The notes beneath the pieces are model-generated. The model saw only the letters and a program-made list of their open reading frames with translations, did no database searches and was not told the DNA's origin. A stretch of 64,000 bases of DNA, taken from assembly GCA_032622095.1 (NCBI GenBank), contig CP136066.1:168092664-168156663 (forward strand), read 5' to 3'. The DNA comes from Siphonodentalium dalli. Taxonomy: Eukaryota > Mollusca > Scaphopoda > Gadilida > Siphonodentaliidae. Both the position numbers and the translations under genes were made by a program. Of the stretch, positions 1-10,490 are shown in pieces. Position 1 is the first letter of the stretch; each line of letters starts with the position of its first letter.

Positions 1-309
1 CATAAAGTGAAGTTTGCGTCTATTTTTGTGCGTTTGTAATTTGGACATATATTGGGGTATATTTATTCAGAACTTGGCTAATTTGATTGTCTTTAAATGT
101 GATTATCTCTGATTATCTCTGGAATCGGTTCATGTCGACATTGACATTCAAAATCATATAACATTAAGTGTGCGTCCTATGTAAAGCTCTTATCACACTC
201 TATAGCATGCAATGCATAACTCTAATAAAATAGTTTTTGATTTACGACTGGTTTTGATATGATGGGTCACAAATGTGAAAAATCAATGAAGTTTGTAAAA
301 CCATCATCA
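1..309. other. AT-rich stretch, mostly without recognisable features
   Basis: No coding signal is visible. Positions about 238-272 (tttacgactggttttgat, then gatgggtcaca) match the outer arm of the foldback element at 30855-31313, so this is probably a remnant of that family. The rest is AT-rich sequence in which I see nothing. Confidence 0.5.
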
Positions 310-460
310 CAAGCCTTGAAATAGTGTGTCTGTCATTTGCAGAATGAGGTCCCCAGAGGGTGAATTTAGTGATGCTACCCCGCATAGCGGGCTAGCATCA
401 CCAAATTCACCCTCTGGGAACCTCATTCTGCAAATGACAGACACACTATTTTAAGGCTTG
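310..460. mobile_element. Foldback element family A, short copy (A1)
   Basis: The two halves are near-perfect reverse complements. Each arm runs from aagcctt through atagtgtgtctgtcatttgc, aatgaggtccc and agagggtgaattta to a central ccgcatagcggg turn. The whole 150 bp could fold into a single hairpin. Three longer relatives occur at 1130-1579, 3374-3751 and 27105-27562, each carrying such a hairpin at both ends, so this copy looks like one end module or an internal deletion. There are no coding features. The transposase superfamily is not evident. Confidence 0.85.
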
Positions 461-536
461 AGAACATGGACCTTGTTATTATTTTTATAATAATAGATAT
501 ATTGTCAATGATGAGATCTCGCATGTTGAAACCATT

Positions 537-983
537 CTTATCCCTTTCATGATGGGAGCTTCCTGAATTTTGGCGAAAACCCTGTGGCAATGCATTCTCT
601 TATATATGTGAGTCAACCATAGGTCACCTCACATATATAAGAGAATGCATTGGACTAACAAATTATATATTATTTTTTATAATTGTTAATAAATGCAAGA
701 AAAATGAAAAAAAAATGATAAAATTGTTAAAGAATATTTTAAAGAGAAAAATGATAAGAATTTTTATAGAATGTAAAAAAATATATAAGAAATGATAAAA
801 ATTGTTAATGAATGTAAGAAAAAAAGTATAAAAATTGATTAAAAATAATAAAAATTATTGAAGAATGTATGAATAATTGTTAGGCCATTGCCTTCTCTTA
901 TACATGTATGTCGACTCGCATATATAAGAGAATGCATTAGCACAGGTCTTTAATATTGCCACAGCAAAGCTCCCGTCATGACA
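537..983. mobile_element. TTAA-type foldback MITE family B, 3'-truncated copy (B1)
   Basis: It opens with ttatccctttcatgatggg and then a hairpin at about 585-660 built from gcaatgcattctcttatata and its complement. An AT-rich core follows, then a second hairpin at 877-946 and the rc of the outer arm (agctcccgtcatg). The terminal TTAACCC expected at the right end is missing, and half of a family C element begins immediately, so the right end was lost. Other copies are at 3859-4085, 12757-13005, 30902-31260, 31652-31879 and 50138-50539. The TTAA and CCCTTT terminal pattern resembles piggyBac-type elements; that assignment is inference. Confidence 0.75.
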
Positions 984-1065
984 CAAGCCATATTTCCGAC
1001 TAAATCCTGAAAAGTTACCCATAATTCTGTTGTGGTTAAGGAGTCCATTAATTAGGGCATTACTG
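984..1065. mobile_element. Half copy of TA-flanked palindromic MITE family C
   Basis: The sequence from acaagccatatttccgac to gggcattactg equals the right arm of the family C palindromes at 3099-3311 and 33315-33528, followed by TA. The left arm is absent and the sequence butts directly against truncated element B1. This points to a rearrangement that removed the left arm of C and the right end of B together. Confidence 0.75.
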
Positions 1066-1129
1066 TAGCACATACATGTAGCACAACCATGTTCCTGGTA
1101 TACATGTACATGTATATGTTGTGCCAAAC

Positions 1130-1579
1130 AAGGCTGGAAATAGTGTGTTGGACATTTGCAGAATGAGGTCCCCAGAGTGGGAATTTAATGAACTTATCCT
1201 GCACAGTGGGCTAGCATCACTAAATTTACCGTAGGCTCTGGGGATCTAATTCTGCTTTGGCCTCAGCTTCTGGGAAGTATCCATAGTCTCAAATTTACAT
1301 TGTTTTTAGTTACTTTTCCGTTAGGTTCAGTGTGTATTATCCCCTTATTTGCAGAAGATAAATTGCATAATTGAGGTGACTAGTGGGTGAACATCACCAA
1401 CTGCAACTGTGAAACTTCAATCTGTTCCTTGGTCTCCCATAGCAGTTGTGGCATAAGCAGAATGATGTTACCAGAGGGTGAATTTGGTGATGCTAGCATG
1501 CTGTGCAGGAAAATGTTGCTAAATTCACCCTCTGTGGACCTCATTCTGAAAATGTCAGACACACTATATTCAAGCTTGG
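1130..1579. mobile_element. Foldback element family A, long copy (A2)
   Basis: It starts with aaggctggaaatagtgtgt and ends with acacactatattcaagctt. A hairpin module (aatgaggtccc, agagtgggaattta and the complement) lies near each end. The spacer contains tgggaagtatccatagtctc and is shared with A3 and A4. Short opposing reading frames at 1380-1664 are products of the palindrome and not genes. Confidence 0.8.
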
Positions 1580-1861
1580 TGCCAAAATCTAGTCTCACCA
1601 AAAACCTCATTTGTTCGATGGTATTGTGCAATTTCACATATATGACCCAACAAGAATAATTCATATTGGAATTTTTGTAAATTATTTTCTTGTCCCCTAT
1701 AAGGCTATATTATTATCGACACATCCTTTTAGACCTTAAATAAATTCAAAGCTTTCGAGGCGGGTTCAGACGAAATAACAAAAAAGTCTAAATCTACGGT
1801 ATTGTCAACAAATACAAAAATGAAAAAATAGATGACTTTGTTCTTATTTTCATTCGTAATT

Positions 1862-2697
1862 ACTCTCCATTGCAGTCTAATAAAAACCAGACCGTGTTTC
1901 ATTTCAATCAACTTACGGTCTGAAGACTTTCATGGTTAAAATTATTTCAAACGAGAGAAATCTAGCCAATACGCAGCAAGAATGCGTTGGTTGACCAATG
2001 AATAGCTTCTTGCAAATCCAATTAATATTCACTTATTCATACAAGCCACACCCGCGGCATTTGACTGCAATCTCATGAAGTTATCATATACACGACACAT
2101 TAGTGTCGCGTATCTTAACTGACCAAACGTGATATGTTCAAAATCACAACTAGCGTACGTTTATTCATAGCAAGTATACATAAGTTACATAACAGAATTG
2201 TATTTGCAAAGATATTCAAAAAAATACTATTTTCTCCTAACCTACGGATATTACGTCACGTGCCAAATATGGATAAATTTACAACTTCGTAGTAAATTCC
2301 AACGCCGTATTGTAAACAAGGAGATGACACAACATGACCGCGGTACAGCTCAATAAAATTTATATAGCGTGCTTACCGCTATATTGTCATTACATATAGC
2401 ATCTGAATTTCTAGACTTGTATTCTGCATGTACAGTAAAGCAATTAACATTGAGAGCATTTTATTGCACGGAAGAACAGTGACAACTCTTAAATGTTTAC
2501 ATGACCTCGGGCGCACGTGTGTAGATATATGTGTGTATCGTAACTATAAGCAAATGCCTTATGAATATTAATGAGTTTTTACAAAAAAGGGAATTTCCCC
2601 TTCATCTCTGAAATCAGATTCCACGCGAGTGTCGTCAGACCGTAAGTTGATTGAAATGAAACACGGTCTGGTTTTTATTAGACTGTCTCCATTGTTA
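1862..2697. mobile_element. DNA-element-like block with ~60-bp terminal inverted repeats (family N)
   Basis: Positions 1881-1926 (taataaaaaccagaccgtgt onward to cttacggtctga) and 2637-2681 are exact reverse complements. With mismatches the inverted match extends outward to about 1862 and 2697. The interior of about 710 bp is unique here and has no substantial open frame, so it is probably a non-autonomous DNA transposon. Related fragments containing ttcttattttcatt and ctccattg occur near 37260-37300 and, in the opposite orientation, near 35270-35310. Confidence 0.75.
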
Positions 2698-3098
2698 TGT
2701 TAACATTACTGTTACTGTGGAATTACCGATAAGTCCAATTAGTTCATTAAGATGCAAAGTTTAATCAAATCTTGATGGTAAAGATTGGAAAAGGTCAAAG
2801 CATTGGAAAAATAATCCAAACATCATATCCAGAATAAATTATTTGAAATTACTACATGATTAACAATATTTGTTGACAAATCACTGTGACTGTGTAGTTT
2901 TCATAACAATGGTTTCAACATGCAAAAGTTTGTTAATATGAGAACTATGATTAATGAATATTATAAGAACAAAATTGATCTCTATTTCTGACTCTTATTT
3001 GTGGTGATGTTTTTACAGACTTTTATATTTTTGCACATTTACTCACTGCATGTGAGTTGGGGCCCTTTAACTGACCAAATTATGTAAAATGACTAATA
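2698..3098. other. No recognisable feature
   Basis: AT-rich sequence between elements N and C1. No long open frame, splice-site-bounded coding signal or repeat was recognised. Confidence 0.5.
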
Positions 3099-3311
3099 CA
3101 GTAATGCTCTAAATAATCGACTCCTTAACCACAGCATAATAGTGGGTAATTTTTCAGGATTTAGTCGGAAATATGGCTTGTTGGCATTCATCAGTAAGCT
3201 TTCAGTGAGAGCTTTCCGATGAATGACAACAAGCCATATTTCCGACTAAATTCTGAAAAATTACCCATAATTCTGCTGTGGTTAAGGAGTCGATTATTTA
3301 GAGCATTACTG
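3099..3311. mobile_element. Palindromic TA-flanked MITE family C (C1)
   Basis: The element begins CAGTAATGCTC and ends GAGCATTACTG, with TA on both sides. The arms of about 105 bp include atcgactccttaaccacag, ggatttagtcggaaatatgg and gagagctttccgatgaatg. Five copies plus one half copy occur in the window. TA duplication and CAGT ends fit Tc1/mariner or pogo-derived MITEs; this is inferred from ends only, because no transposase is present. Confidence 0.88.
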
Positions 3312-3373
3312 TACCTTACTCTTAAGAGTTTAGCAAGAATGATTGATGTCACATACTCACTTGAAAGGAGCCA

Positions 3374-3751
3374 AATCTGCAAATAGTGTGTCTGTTGTTT
3401 GTAAAATGAGGTCCCCAGAGGGTGAATTTAGTGATGCATAGCGGCCCAGGGTCGCTAAATTCACCCTCTGGGGACCTCATTCTGGGAAGTATCTATAGTC
3501 TCAAATTAACATTGTTTTTAGTTTCTTTTCCCCTTCTGTTCTGTTTCTATTTCCTCTACATGTAATTCACAGAAGATAAACATCGCCAACTTCAACGGGA
3601 AAAATTCAATCTGATCATTGGTTCCCACAGCAGAATAAGGTTACCAGAGGGTGAATTTGGAGATGCTAGCCTGCCATGTGGGATAGCATCACTAAATTCA
3701 CCCTCTGGGGACCTCATTCTGCAAATGACAGACACACTATTTGCAGGCTTG
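3374..3751. mobile_element. Foldback element family A, long copy (A3)
   Basis: The outer ends are inverted (ctgcaaatagtgtgtctg and cacactatttgcagg). A hairpin module lies at 3405-3485 and another at 3628-3730, joined by the same spacer seen in A2 and A4 (tgggaagtatctatagtctc). No coding capacity is visible. Confidence 0.82.
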
Positions 3752-3858
3752 GAAATAGCACATCAACCACATGCATGAACGTTCTGAACCCGCAGTGACT
3801 ATGTTCACCATATAATTAAAATATACATGTGACTTGTTAAGATATATTATTGCTATTG

Positions 3859-4085
3859 TTAACACTTTCATGACGGGAACTATGCCGGTGCAGCATTAAA
3901 GATCCCATAGGGAGCCTTGCATATATAAGACAATGCACTGGCTTACAAGGTCAAGGTAAATATTGTTCGGCCAATGCATTCTCTTATATATGCAAGGCTC
4001 CCTATGGGAGACTCGCATATGTAAGAGAATGCATGACACAGGGTTTTCGCAAAATTTTGGGAAGCTCCAGTCATGGATGGGTTAA
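3859..4085. mobile_element. TTAA-type foldback MITE family B (B2)
   Basis: It is bounded by TTAA on both sides (gTTAACACTTTCATGACGGG on the left, and CCATCCATGAC-type sequence ending gggTTAAg on the right). It contains catatataagacaatgcac and its inverted partner. The length of about 227 bp matches B5 at 31652-31879. Confidence 0.82.
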
Positions 4086-4646
4086 GAAATATATAAGACG
4101 GTCTGAAAATTACGTAAAGGTTTCTGGGAATTTGTTTAAAATACATGTATATAACATATCAAGAGTAAATAAGAGATAGAAAATTCTCTGAAAAAAAATG
4201 TTAATTTGTTCATACTCAATGAAGCAAGCACATTTGAGGCAATTAACACTGTCCATGCCTCCATAAATCTGAAAAACATGTATTATAACTAATCAGGCTG
4301 AGAAAATGACTGACAAGGGTCTGTCATCTTCTGTGTATTATTGCATATATAATGTTTTAATTTTAGTCAGGATGTTTATATTTGTACGAATCCCCTGAAA
4401 CCTATCGTTAATCTGAGGTTGACCTATTACATAGATTTTCTTCAACATATCAATTGTGTGTAAATTGCTTTTATATCTGCACTAAATGCTGGAATTTATT
4501 GTGTCTGTGACAGCGCACTGCAGATGCTTATTAAATATTATTAATTCAATTCACAAGGTTGGGTGATGGAAATTTTAATAAGAGGCACACAGAGGTATAT
4601 TTTCCTGACAATTTATATCTATTCGGAGTATCCTCGGACAATCCCC
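4086..4646. other. No recognisable feature
   Basis: AT-rich sequence with no coding signal or repeat that I can identify. Confidence 0.5.
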
Positions 4647-5061
4647 TTTAAACGGACATGGCTCATTTGAACCTCCAAATTTATTTTTGCGTAATTTGGA
4701 GCGACAGATACAATAGGTCTATAAATACAAGAAATATTGATATGCCGGCTTCATATGCTCTGAAAAACACTTTCCAAATTCACAGCCATTTTTCAGCCTT
4801 TTTCAACTTTTCGCCAGAAGTCAGACAAATGCTCTTTATTGCTACCATATCAGGAATAGACTACCACAGAACGCTCTTTTCTGTTCCCTATCGTGCAACT
4901 AGATTTTTGTATTTTTCATTACTTCAATGCGCCGTTTTGGGTTACATAATACTCGTAGAAAAGTAGTTCAGATATTTATCGACCTATTTCGATACTGAGA
5001 AAAATTCAAAAGCGAATAATATTATGTGTATTTTGGAGCGCAAACCACCATGTGACTTTAA
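4647..5061 (+). mobile_element. TTAA-ended dispersed element family M (M1)
   Basis: The left end is TTTAAACGGACATGGCTCA and the right end is catgtgactTTAA. A diverged copy lies in the opposite orientation at 35591-36021 with matching ends. Shared internal words include gatatgccggcttcatatgc and ctaccatatcaggaatagac. A 102-codon open frame spans 4658-4966, but the second copy is full of stops and frameshifts relative to it, so I do not call a gene. TTAA ends suggest a piggyBac-like non-autonomous element. Confidence 0.7.
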
Positions 5062-5389
5062 TTTGAATCATAATTTGGATTCAAAAAACATAAATACTTT
5101 AATCTTCATTCTGGCTATTATTAATTTGTAACCCTTTCCATACTAAATACTCATTGATATAGAAAGTGTTAGCATTCTGTCTAATGACTCACTGGTTTTT
5201 ATGATTCATGGAATTCATTGTAAACGTTTACTGTAGAAATTTCGTGTAATGGAATCTGACATTTTATTACCACACTTTTAAAAGAGGTGAGCGATATTGG
5301 CTTTGCCCCCATATCTGTGCACCCCTTTTTGCATCTATATTCTGTTTATATACCTTTTGGTTTTACTGCTTCTAACTTGGGCACTTCCA

Positions 5390-5860
5390 CACCTGGTTAG
5401 TTGGTGCTGCTAATTTGTAATGATTATGGTGGCGGGTCCTGCTGAATTGATATGATGCTGGTGGGGCAAAATGATGCTATTAAAAAAAAATTCCATAATG
5501 TTTTTGTAAAGATGCCATTTTCCCAGCCTTCGGCTAATTTGAACGAATTAACGAAAACTCAATGTGTATAAAACATTCAAAAACATATGTTTAGTATTTT
5601 TAATAATGGTACTTTTTGTTGTTTAGCAAACTGACTATAATCAAGATAGCTATTTCTGTCATTTTTGAAACACCATGATTAAATTAATTTTAAAATATAA
5701 ATGCTTATAAATCCTTCATAGAGACATTGGCTTTTTACTCAAATCGCTCAGATTTGCCCAAACACCTCGAAAATTACATCTTCAGAAAAACTTAATTGTA
5801 CATTTTCTTAGCATCACCATTTTGTCCCAACACGGCAACAGGATCATAACAAATCAATAG
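5390..5860. mobile_element. Foldback element family Q, uninterrupted copy (Q1)
   Basis: The left arm (about 5395-5545: gatatgatgctggtggggca, agccttcggctaatttg) and the right arm (about 5745-5857: aatcgctcagatttgccc, cttagcatcaccattttg) are diverged reverse complements. The centre includes attcaaaaacatatgttta. The same arms and centre recur at 32020-33670, where three other elements have inserted. Confidence 0.6.
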
Positions 5861-6109
5861 GAATTATCAGTGTCATAGCGAATGAGTGGGACCACTTAAC
5901 TGTGGTGGATTCCTCTCTCAACCTTGATATTTCTTCTCGAAATCAAATCCGATGCTCATTTATACTCTCAGATATTTTCTTTTTCTCCGCAGGTTGTTTT
6001 TAATTTTATGACACATTCCTTGAACTCACGATGGATGAATTCTGAGATATTGAATGGATTTTTATCACGAATAAAAGTGTCAAACTTCAATGTGATGTGT
6101 TATTTTAGT

Positions 6110-6596
6110 TTTTTATACGCCCTTTTAAAAAAAGGTCATATTATGTAATCAGTCTGTCCGTCCATCTGTCTGTCTGTCTGTTAACATTTATGGTTTCCGA
6201 TTGAGAACTCCAGTTTGAATTACTTGATCTGAACCAAAGTTGGTAAATTTATTTCCCAGCTAAAGATACAGGCCAAGTTCGAATATGGGTTCCGTCCAAT
6301 TATGTTTACATGAGTTACGCCCTTTTTCGACTTAGAATTTGACCGAATTCATAAAATTTCAGTATCTGACCGATAACTCCAGATTGGATTATTTTATCTG
6401 AACCAAAGCTGGTATGTGTGTTTCCCAGTAAAACTACAGGCCAAATTCGAATATAGGTTCTGTCCAATTATTTCCACATGAGTTATGGACATTTTTCGAC
6501 TTAGAATTTGACTGCATTTTGGCATTGAAATTAGGGGTGTATCAGATATTCTTTGTAAGCTCAAATTATTATTTTATTTTGTGGTAGCCATCTTGT
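6110..6596 (+). repeat. Dispersed filler repeat (family E), first block
   Basis: It begins tttttatacgcccttttaaa, then a run of gtctgtccg words, then two diverged units of about 170 bp around gaactccagtttgaattact and aactacaggccaaattcg. Fragments of the family occur at 19395-19640 and, inverted, at 37081-37135. It is probably derived from a mobile element and is non-coding. Confidence 0.7.
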
Positions 6597-7503
6597 TTTT
6601 ATACGCCCTTTTGAAAAAAAGGCCGTATTATAGTATTGGTCCGTCCGTCCGGGCGTCCAGGCGGGCGTCCGTCCGTTAACCTGTTGTCCGGATGATAACT
6701 TTAGTTAGAGTGAACCAAATTTAATAAAATTTGGTATGTGGGTTTATTAGCTGAAAAGTAAGTTCAAGTTCGAATTTGGGTTCTGCCCGCCAATTTTCAC
6801 CGGAGTTATGCCCCTTATTTGACGTTTTTTGACTTAGAAAATCCTTGAAATTTGTTGTCCGGATGATAACTTTAGTATAGTTTATCGGAATGAATCCAAA
6901 TTTGGTATATTACTTTCTCCCACCAAAACACAGGTCAAGTTCGAAATTGGGTTCTGTCCGACCATTTTTGGCAGAGTTATGCCCCTTTTTCGACTCAGAA
7001 AATTCAGTTTTTCTTATGTTTTTTGGTTTCCGGATGATAACTCAATTTTGGAATGTTTATACGCAAAACCCGTTTTTTTGTGGATTACATATATCGAAAT
7101 ACAGCTCAAGTCCGAATTTCGTTTTAATCCGATAATTTTTGCGAGAGTTATATCCCCTTTTTTTTACGTAATTTGACGTAGAAAATCCCTGAAATTTGTT
7201 GTCCGGATGATAACTTTAGTTAGAGTGAACCGATTTCAATCAAATTTGGTATGTGGGTTTATTAGGAGAAAAGACAGCTCAAGTTCGAATTTGGGTTCGT
7301 CCGCCAATTTTCACCGGAGTTATGCCCCTTATTTGACGTAATTTGACTTAGAAAATCCCTGAAATTTGTTGTCCGGATGATAACTTTACTAGAGCTTATC
7401 GGATTCAATGATAATTTGGTATATTACTTTCTCCCACCAAAACACAGATCAAGTTCAAATTTGAGTTCCGTCCGCCAATTTTTACCAGAGTTATGCCCCT
7501 TTT
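6597..7503 (+). repeat. Dispersed filler repeat (family E), second tandem block
   Basis: It starts again with ttatacgcccttttg and gtccgtccg words, then carries about five tandem units of 150-190 bp. Each unit contains ttgtccggatgataacttt, a segment like aaatttggtatgtgggttta, and gagttatgcccctt. Short open frames here (6890-7176, 7377-7664) follow the repeat and are not genes. Confidence 0.75.
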
Positions 7504-10490
7504 TAGCTCAACTTTACTTTGTAAAGTTTGAGCTATTGCCATGGCTTGGTATCCGTCGTCCGTGTGTGCGTGTGTGTGTGCGTGATGCGTCAACAATTTC
7601 CTTTAGCACGGGCTACAGTTCGTACCTTTGGTCCGATTATTATGAAATTTGTCATGGATGTTGACATTGGCATGTAGATGGGAACGAGTCATTTTGGGGT
7701 CATTCGGAAAAAAAACATGGCCGCCAGTGGCCATCTTTGATTTCAAAATTCAATCCATTAGCACGGGCTACAGGCCGTACTGTTCGTCTTATTGTCATGA
7801 AATTTGTAATGGATGTTAATATTGACATACAGATGGGAACGAGTAATTTTGGGGTCATTTGGCCAAAAAACATGGCCGCCGGCAGCCATCTTAGATTTTA
7901 CTCTTTGCATGACTAAATCATTTGACACGGGCTACAGGTCGTACCTTTGGTCAGATCATCATAAAATTTGTCATGGATGTTAACAATGACATGTAGATGG
8001 GAACGAGTCTTTTTTGGGTCATTCGGGCAAAAAACATGGCCGCCAGCAGCCATCTTGGATTTTACTCTTTGTATGACTAAATCCTTTAGCACGGGCTACA
8101 TGTCGTACCTTTAGTCTGATAGTCATGAAATTTGTAATAGCTGTTGAAATTAGAATGTAGATGGGAACGAGTCATTTTGGGGTCATTCGGACAAAAAACA
8201 TGGCCACCAGCAGCCATCTTTGATTTCAAAATTTAATCCATTAGCACAGGCCACAGGTCGTACTGTTCGTCTGATCATCATTAAATTTGTCATGGATGTT
8301 AATATTGACATGTAGATGGGAACGAGTAATTTTGGGGTCATTCGGCCAAAAAACATGGCCGCCAGCAGCCATCTTGGATTTTACTCTTTGTATGACTAAA
8401 TCCTTTAGCACGGACTACAGGTCGTATCTTGAGTCTGATCATCATGAAATTTTGTATGGCTGTTGAAATTGTAATGTAGATGGGAACGAGTCATTTTTGG
8501 GTCATTCGGATGAAAAACATGGCGCCAGTGGCCATCTTTGATTTCAAAATTCAATCCATTAGCACGGGTTACATGTCGTACTGTTCGTCTGATCATCATG
8601 AAAATAGTCATGGATGTTAATATTGAGATGTAGATGGGAACGATTAATTTTGGGGTCATTCGGCCAAAAAACATGGTCGCCAGCAGCCATCTTGGATTTT
8701 TACTCTTTGTATGACTAAATCCTTTAGCACGGACTACAGGTCGTATCTTGAGTCTGATCATCATGAATTTTTTTATGGCTGTTGAAATTGTAATGTAGAT
8801 GGGAACGAGTCATTTTGGGGTCAATCGGATGAAAAACATGGCCGCCAGTGGCCATCTTTGATTTCAAAATTCAATCCATTAGCACGGGTTACAGGTCGTA
8901 CTGTTCGTCTGATCATCATGCAATTAGTCATGGATGTTAATATTGAGATGTAAATGGGAACGATTAATTTTGGGGTCATTCGGCCAAAAAACATGGCCGC
9001 AGCAGCCATCTTGGATTTTACTCTTTGTATGACTAAATCCTTTAGAGCGGGCTACAGGTCGTACCTTTAGTCCGATCATCATAAAATTTGTCATGTGGAT
9101 GTTAACAATGACATGTAGATGGGAACGAGTCATTTTGGGGTCATTCGGCCGAAAAAACATGGCCGCCAGCGGCCATCTTTGATTTCAAAATTCAATCCAT
9201 TAGCACAGGCTACAGGTCGTACCTTTAGTCTGATCATCATGAAATTTGTCACGGATGTTAACAATGACATTTAGATGGGAACGAGTCATTTTGAGGTCAT
9301 TCGGCCAAAAAACATGGCCGCCAGCAGCCATATTGGATTTTACTCTTTGTATGACTAGATCCTTTAGCACAGGCTACATGTCGTACATGTACCTTTAGTC
9401 TGATCATCATAAAATTTGTCATGGATGTTAACAATGACATGTATATGGTAACAAGTTATTTAGAGGTCATTCGGCCAAAAAACATGGCCGACAGCAGCCA
9501 TCTTGGATTTTACTCTTTGTATGACTAAATCATTTAGCACGGGCTATAGGTCGTACTTTTAGTCTGATCATCATAAAATTTGTCACGAATGTTAATAATG
9601 ACATGTAGATGGGAACGAGTCATTTTGGGGTCATTCGGATGAAAAACATGGCCGCCAGCGGCCATCTTTGATTTCAAAATGCAATCCATTAGCACAGGCT
9701 ACAGGTCGTACTGTTCGTCTGATCATCATAAAATTTGTCATGGATGTTCATATTGACATGTAGATGGGAACGATTAATTTTGGGATCATTCGGCCAAAAA
9801 ACATGACCACCAGAAGCCATCTTGGATTTTACTCTTTGTAAGACTAAATCATTTAGCACGGGCTACAGGTCGTACTTTTAGTCTGATCATCATAAAATTT
9901 GTCATGTATGTTAACAATGACATGTAGATGGGAACGAGTCATTTTGGGGGTCATTCGTCCGAAAAAGATGGCCGCCAGCGGCCATCTTTGATTTCAAAAT
10001 TCATTCCATTAGCACAGGCTACAGGTCGTACTGTTCGTCTGATCATCATAAAATTTGTCATGGATGTTAACAATGACATTTATATGGGAACGAGTCATTT
10101 TGGGGTCATTTGTCCAAAAAACATGGCCGCCAGCAGCCATCTTAGATTTTACTCTTTGTATGACTAAATTCTTTAGCATGGGCTACAGGTCGTACCTTTA
10201 GTCTGATCGTCATCAAATTTGTTATGGATGTTAACGATGACATGTAGATGGGATACAATCATTTTGGGGTCATTCGGCCGAAGACGTGGCCGTCAGCAGC
10301 CATCTTGGATTTTACTTTTCTCTTCATGTCTATAAACTAGTATTAGACATTCAACTTTCCACATTCCTAATCGCTCCATTGACTGTAATACATTAAATTA
10401 TTCCCTTTCCAAGTTGAGCTACAGTGTAATTGACACTTTCATTTACCAGTTTCCGCTGGGCGTATTTTGCACACCCAGCGTAGCTCTTGT
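7504..10490 (+). repeat. Tandem array of ~160-bp units (first segment)
   Basis: The array starts with a short palindrome, agctcaactttac and its complement, and ends near cagcgtagctc. About 17 units follow one another. Each has tagcacgggctacaggtcgt, gatcatcat, atgggaacgagtcatttt, ggggtcattcgg, aaaaaacatggccgccagc and gccatctt. Two subtypes largely alternate: one continues tgatttcaaaattcaatcc, the other ggattttactctttgtatga. The functional repeat is therefore a dimer of about 325 bp. Long minus-strand frames at 8405-9160 result from the repeats. Confidence 0.85.

Noticed and set aside
4658-4966. 102-codon plus-strand frame
   Set aside because: It lies entirely in dispersed element M1; the related copy M2 does not keep the frame.
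8405-9160. Overlapping minus-strand open frames up to 119 codons with repeated RPVTRANGLNFEIKDGHW-like text
   Set aside because: They follow the ~160-bp tandem units; repeat phase explains the openness and there is no start context or protein family.
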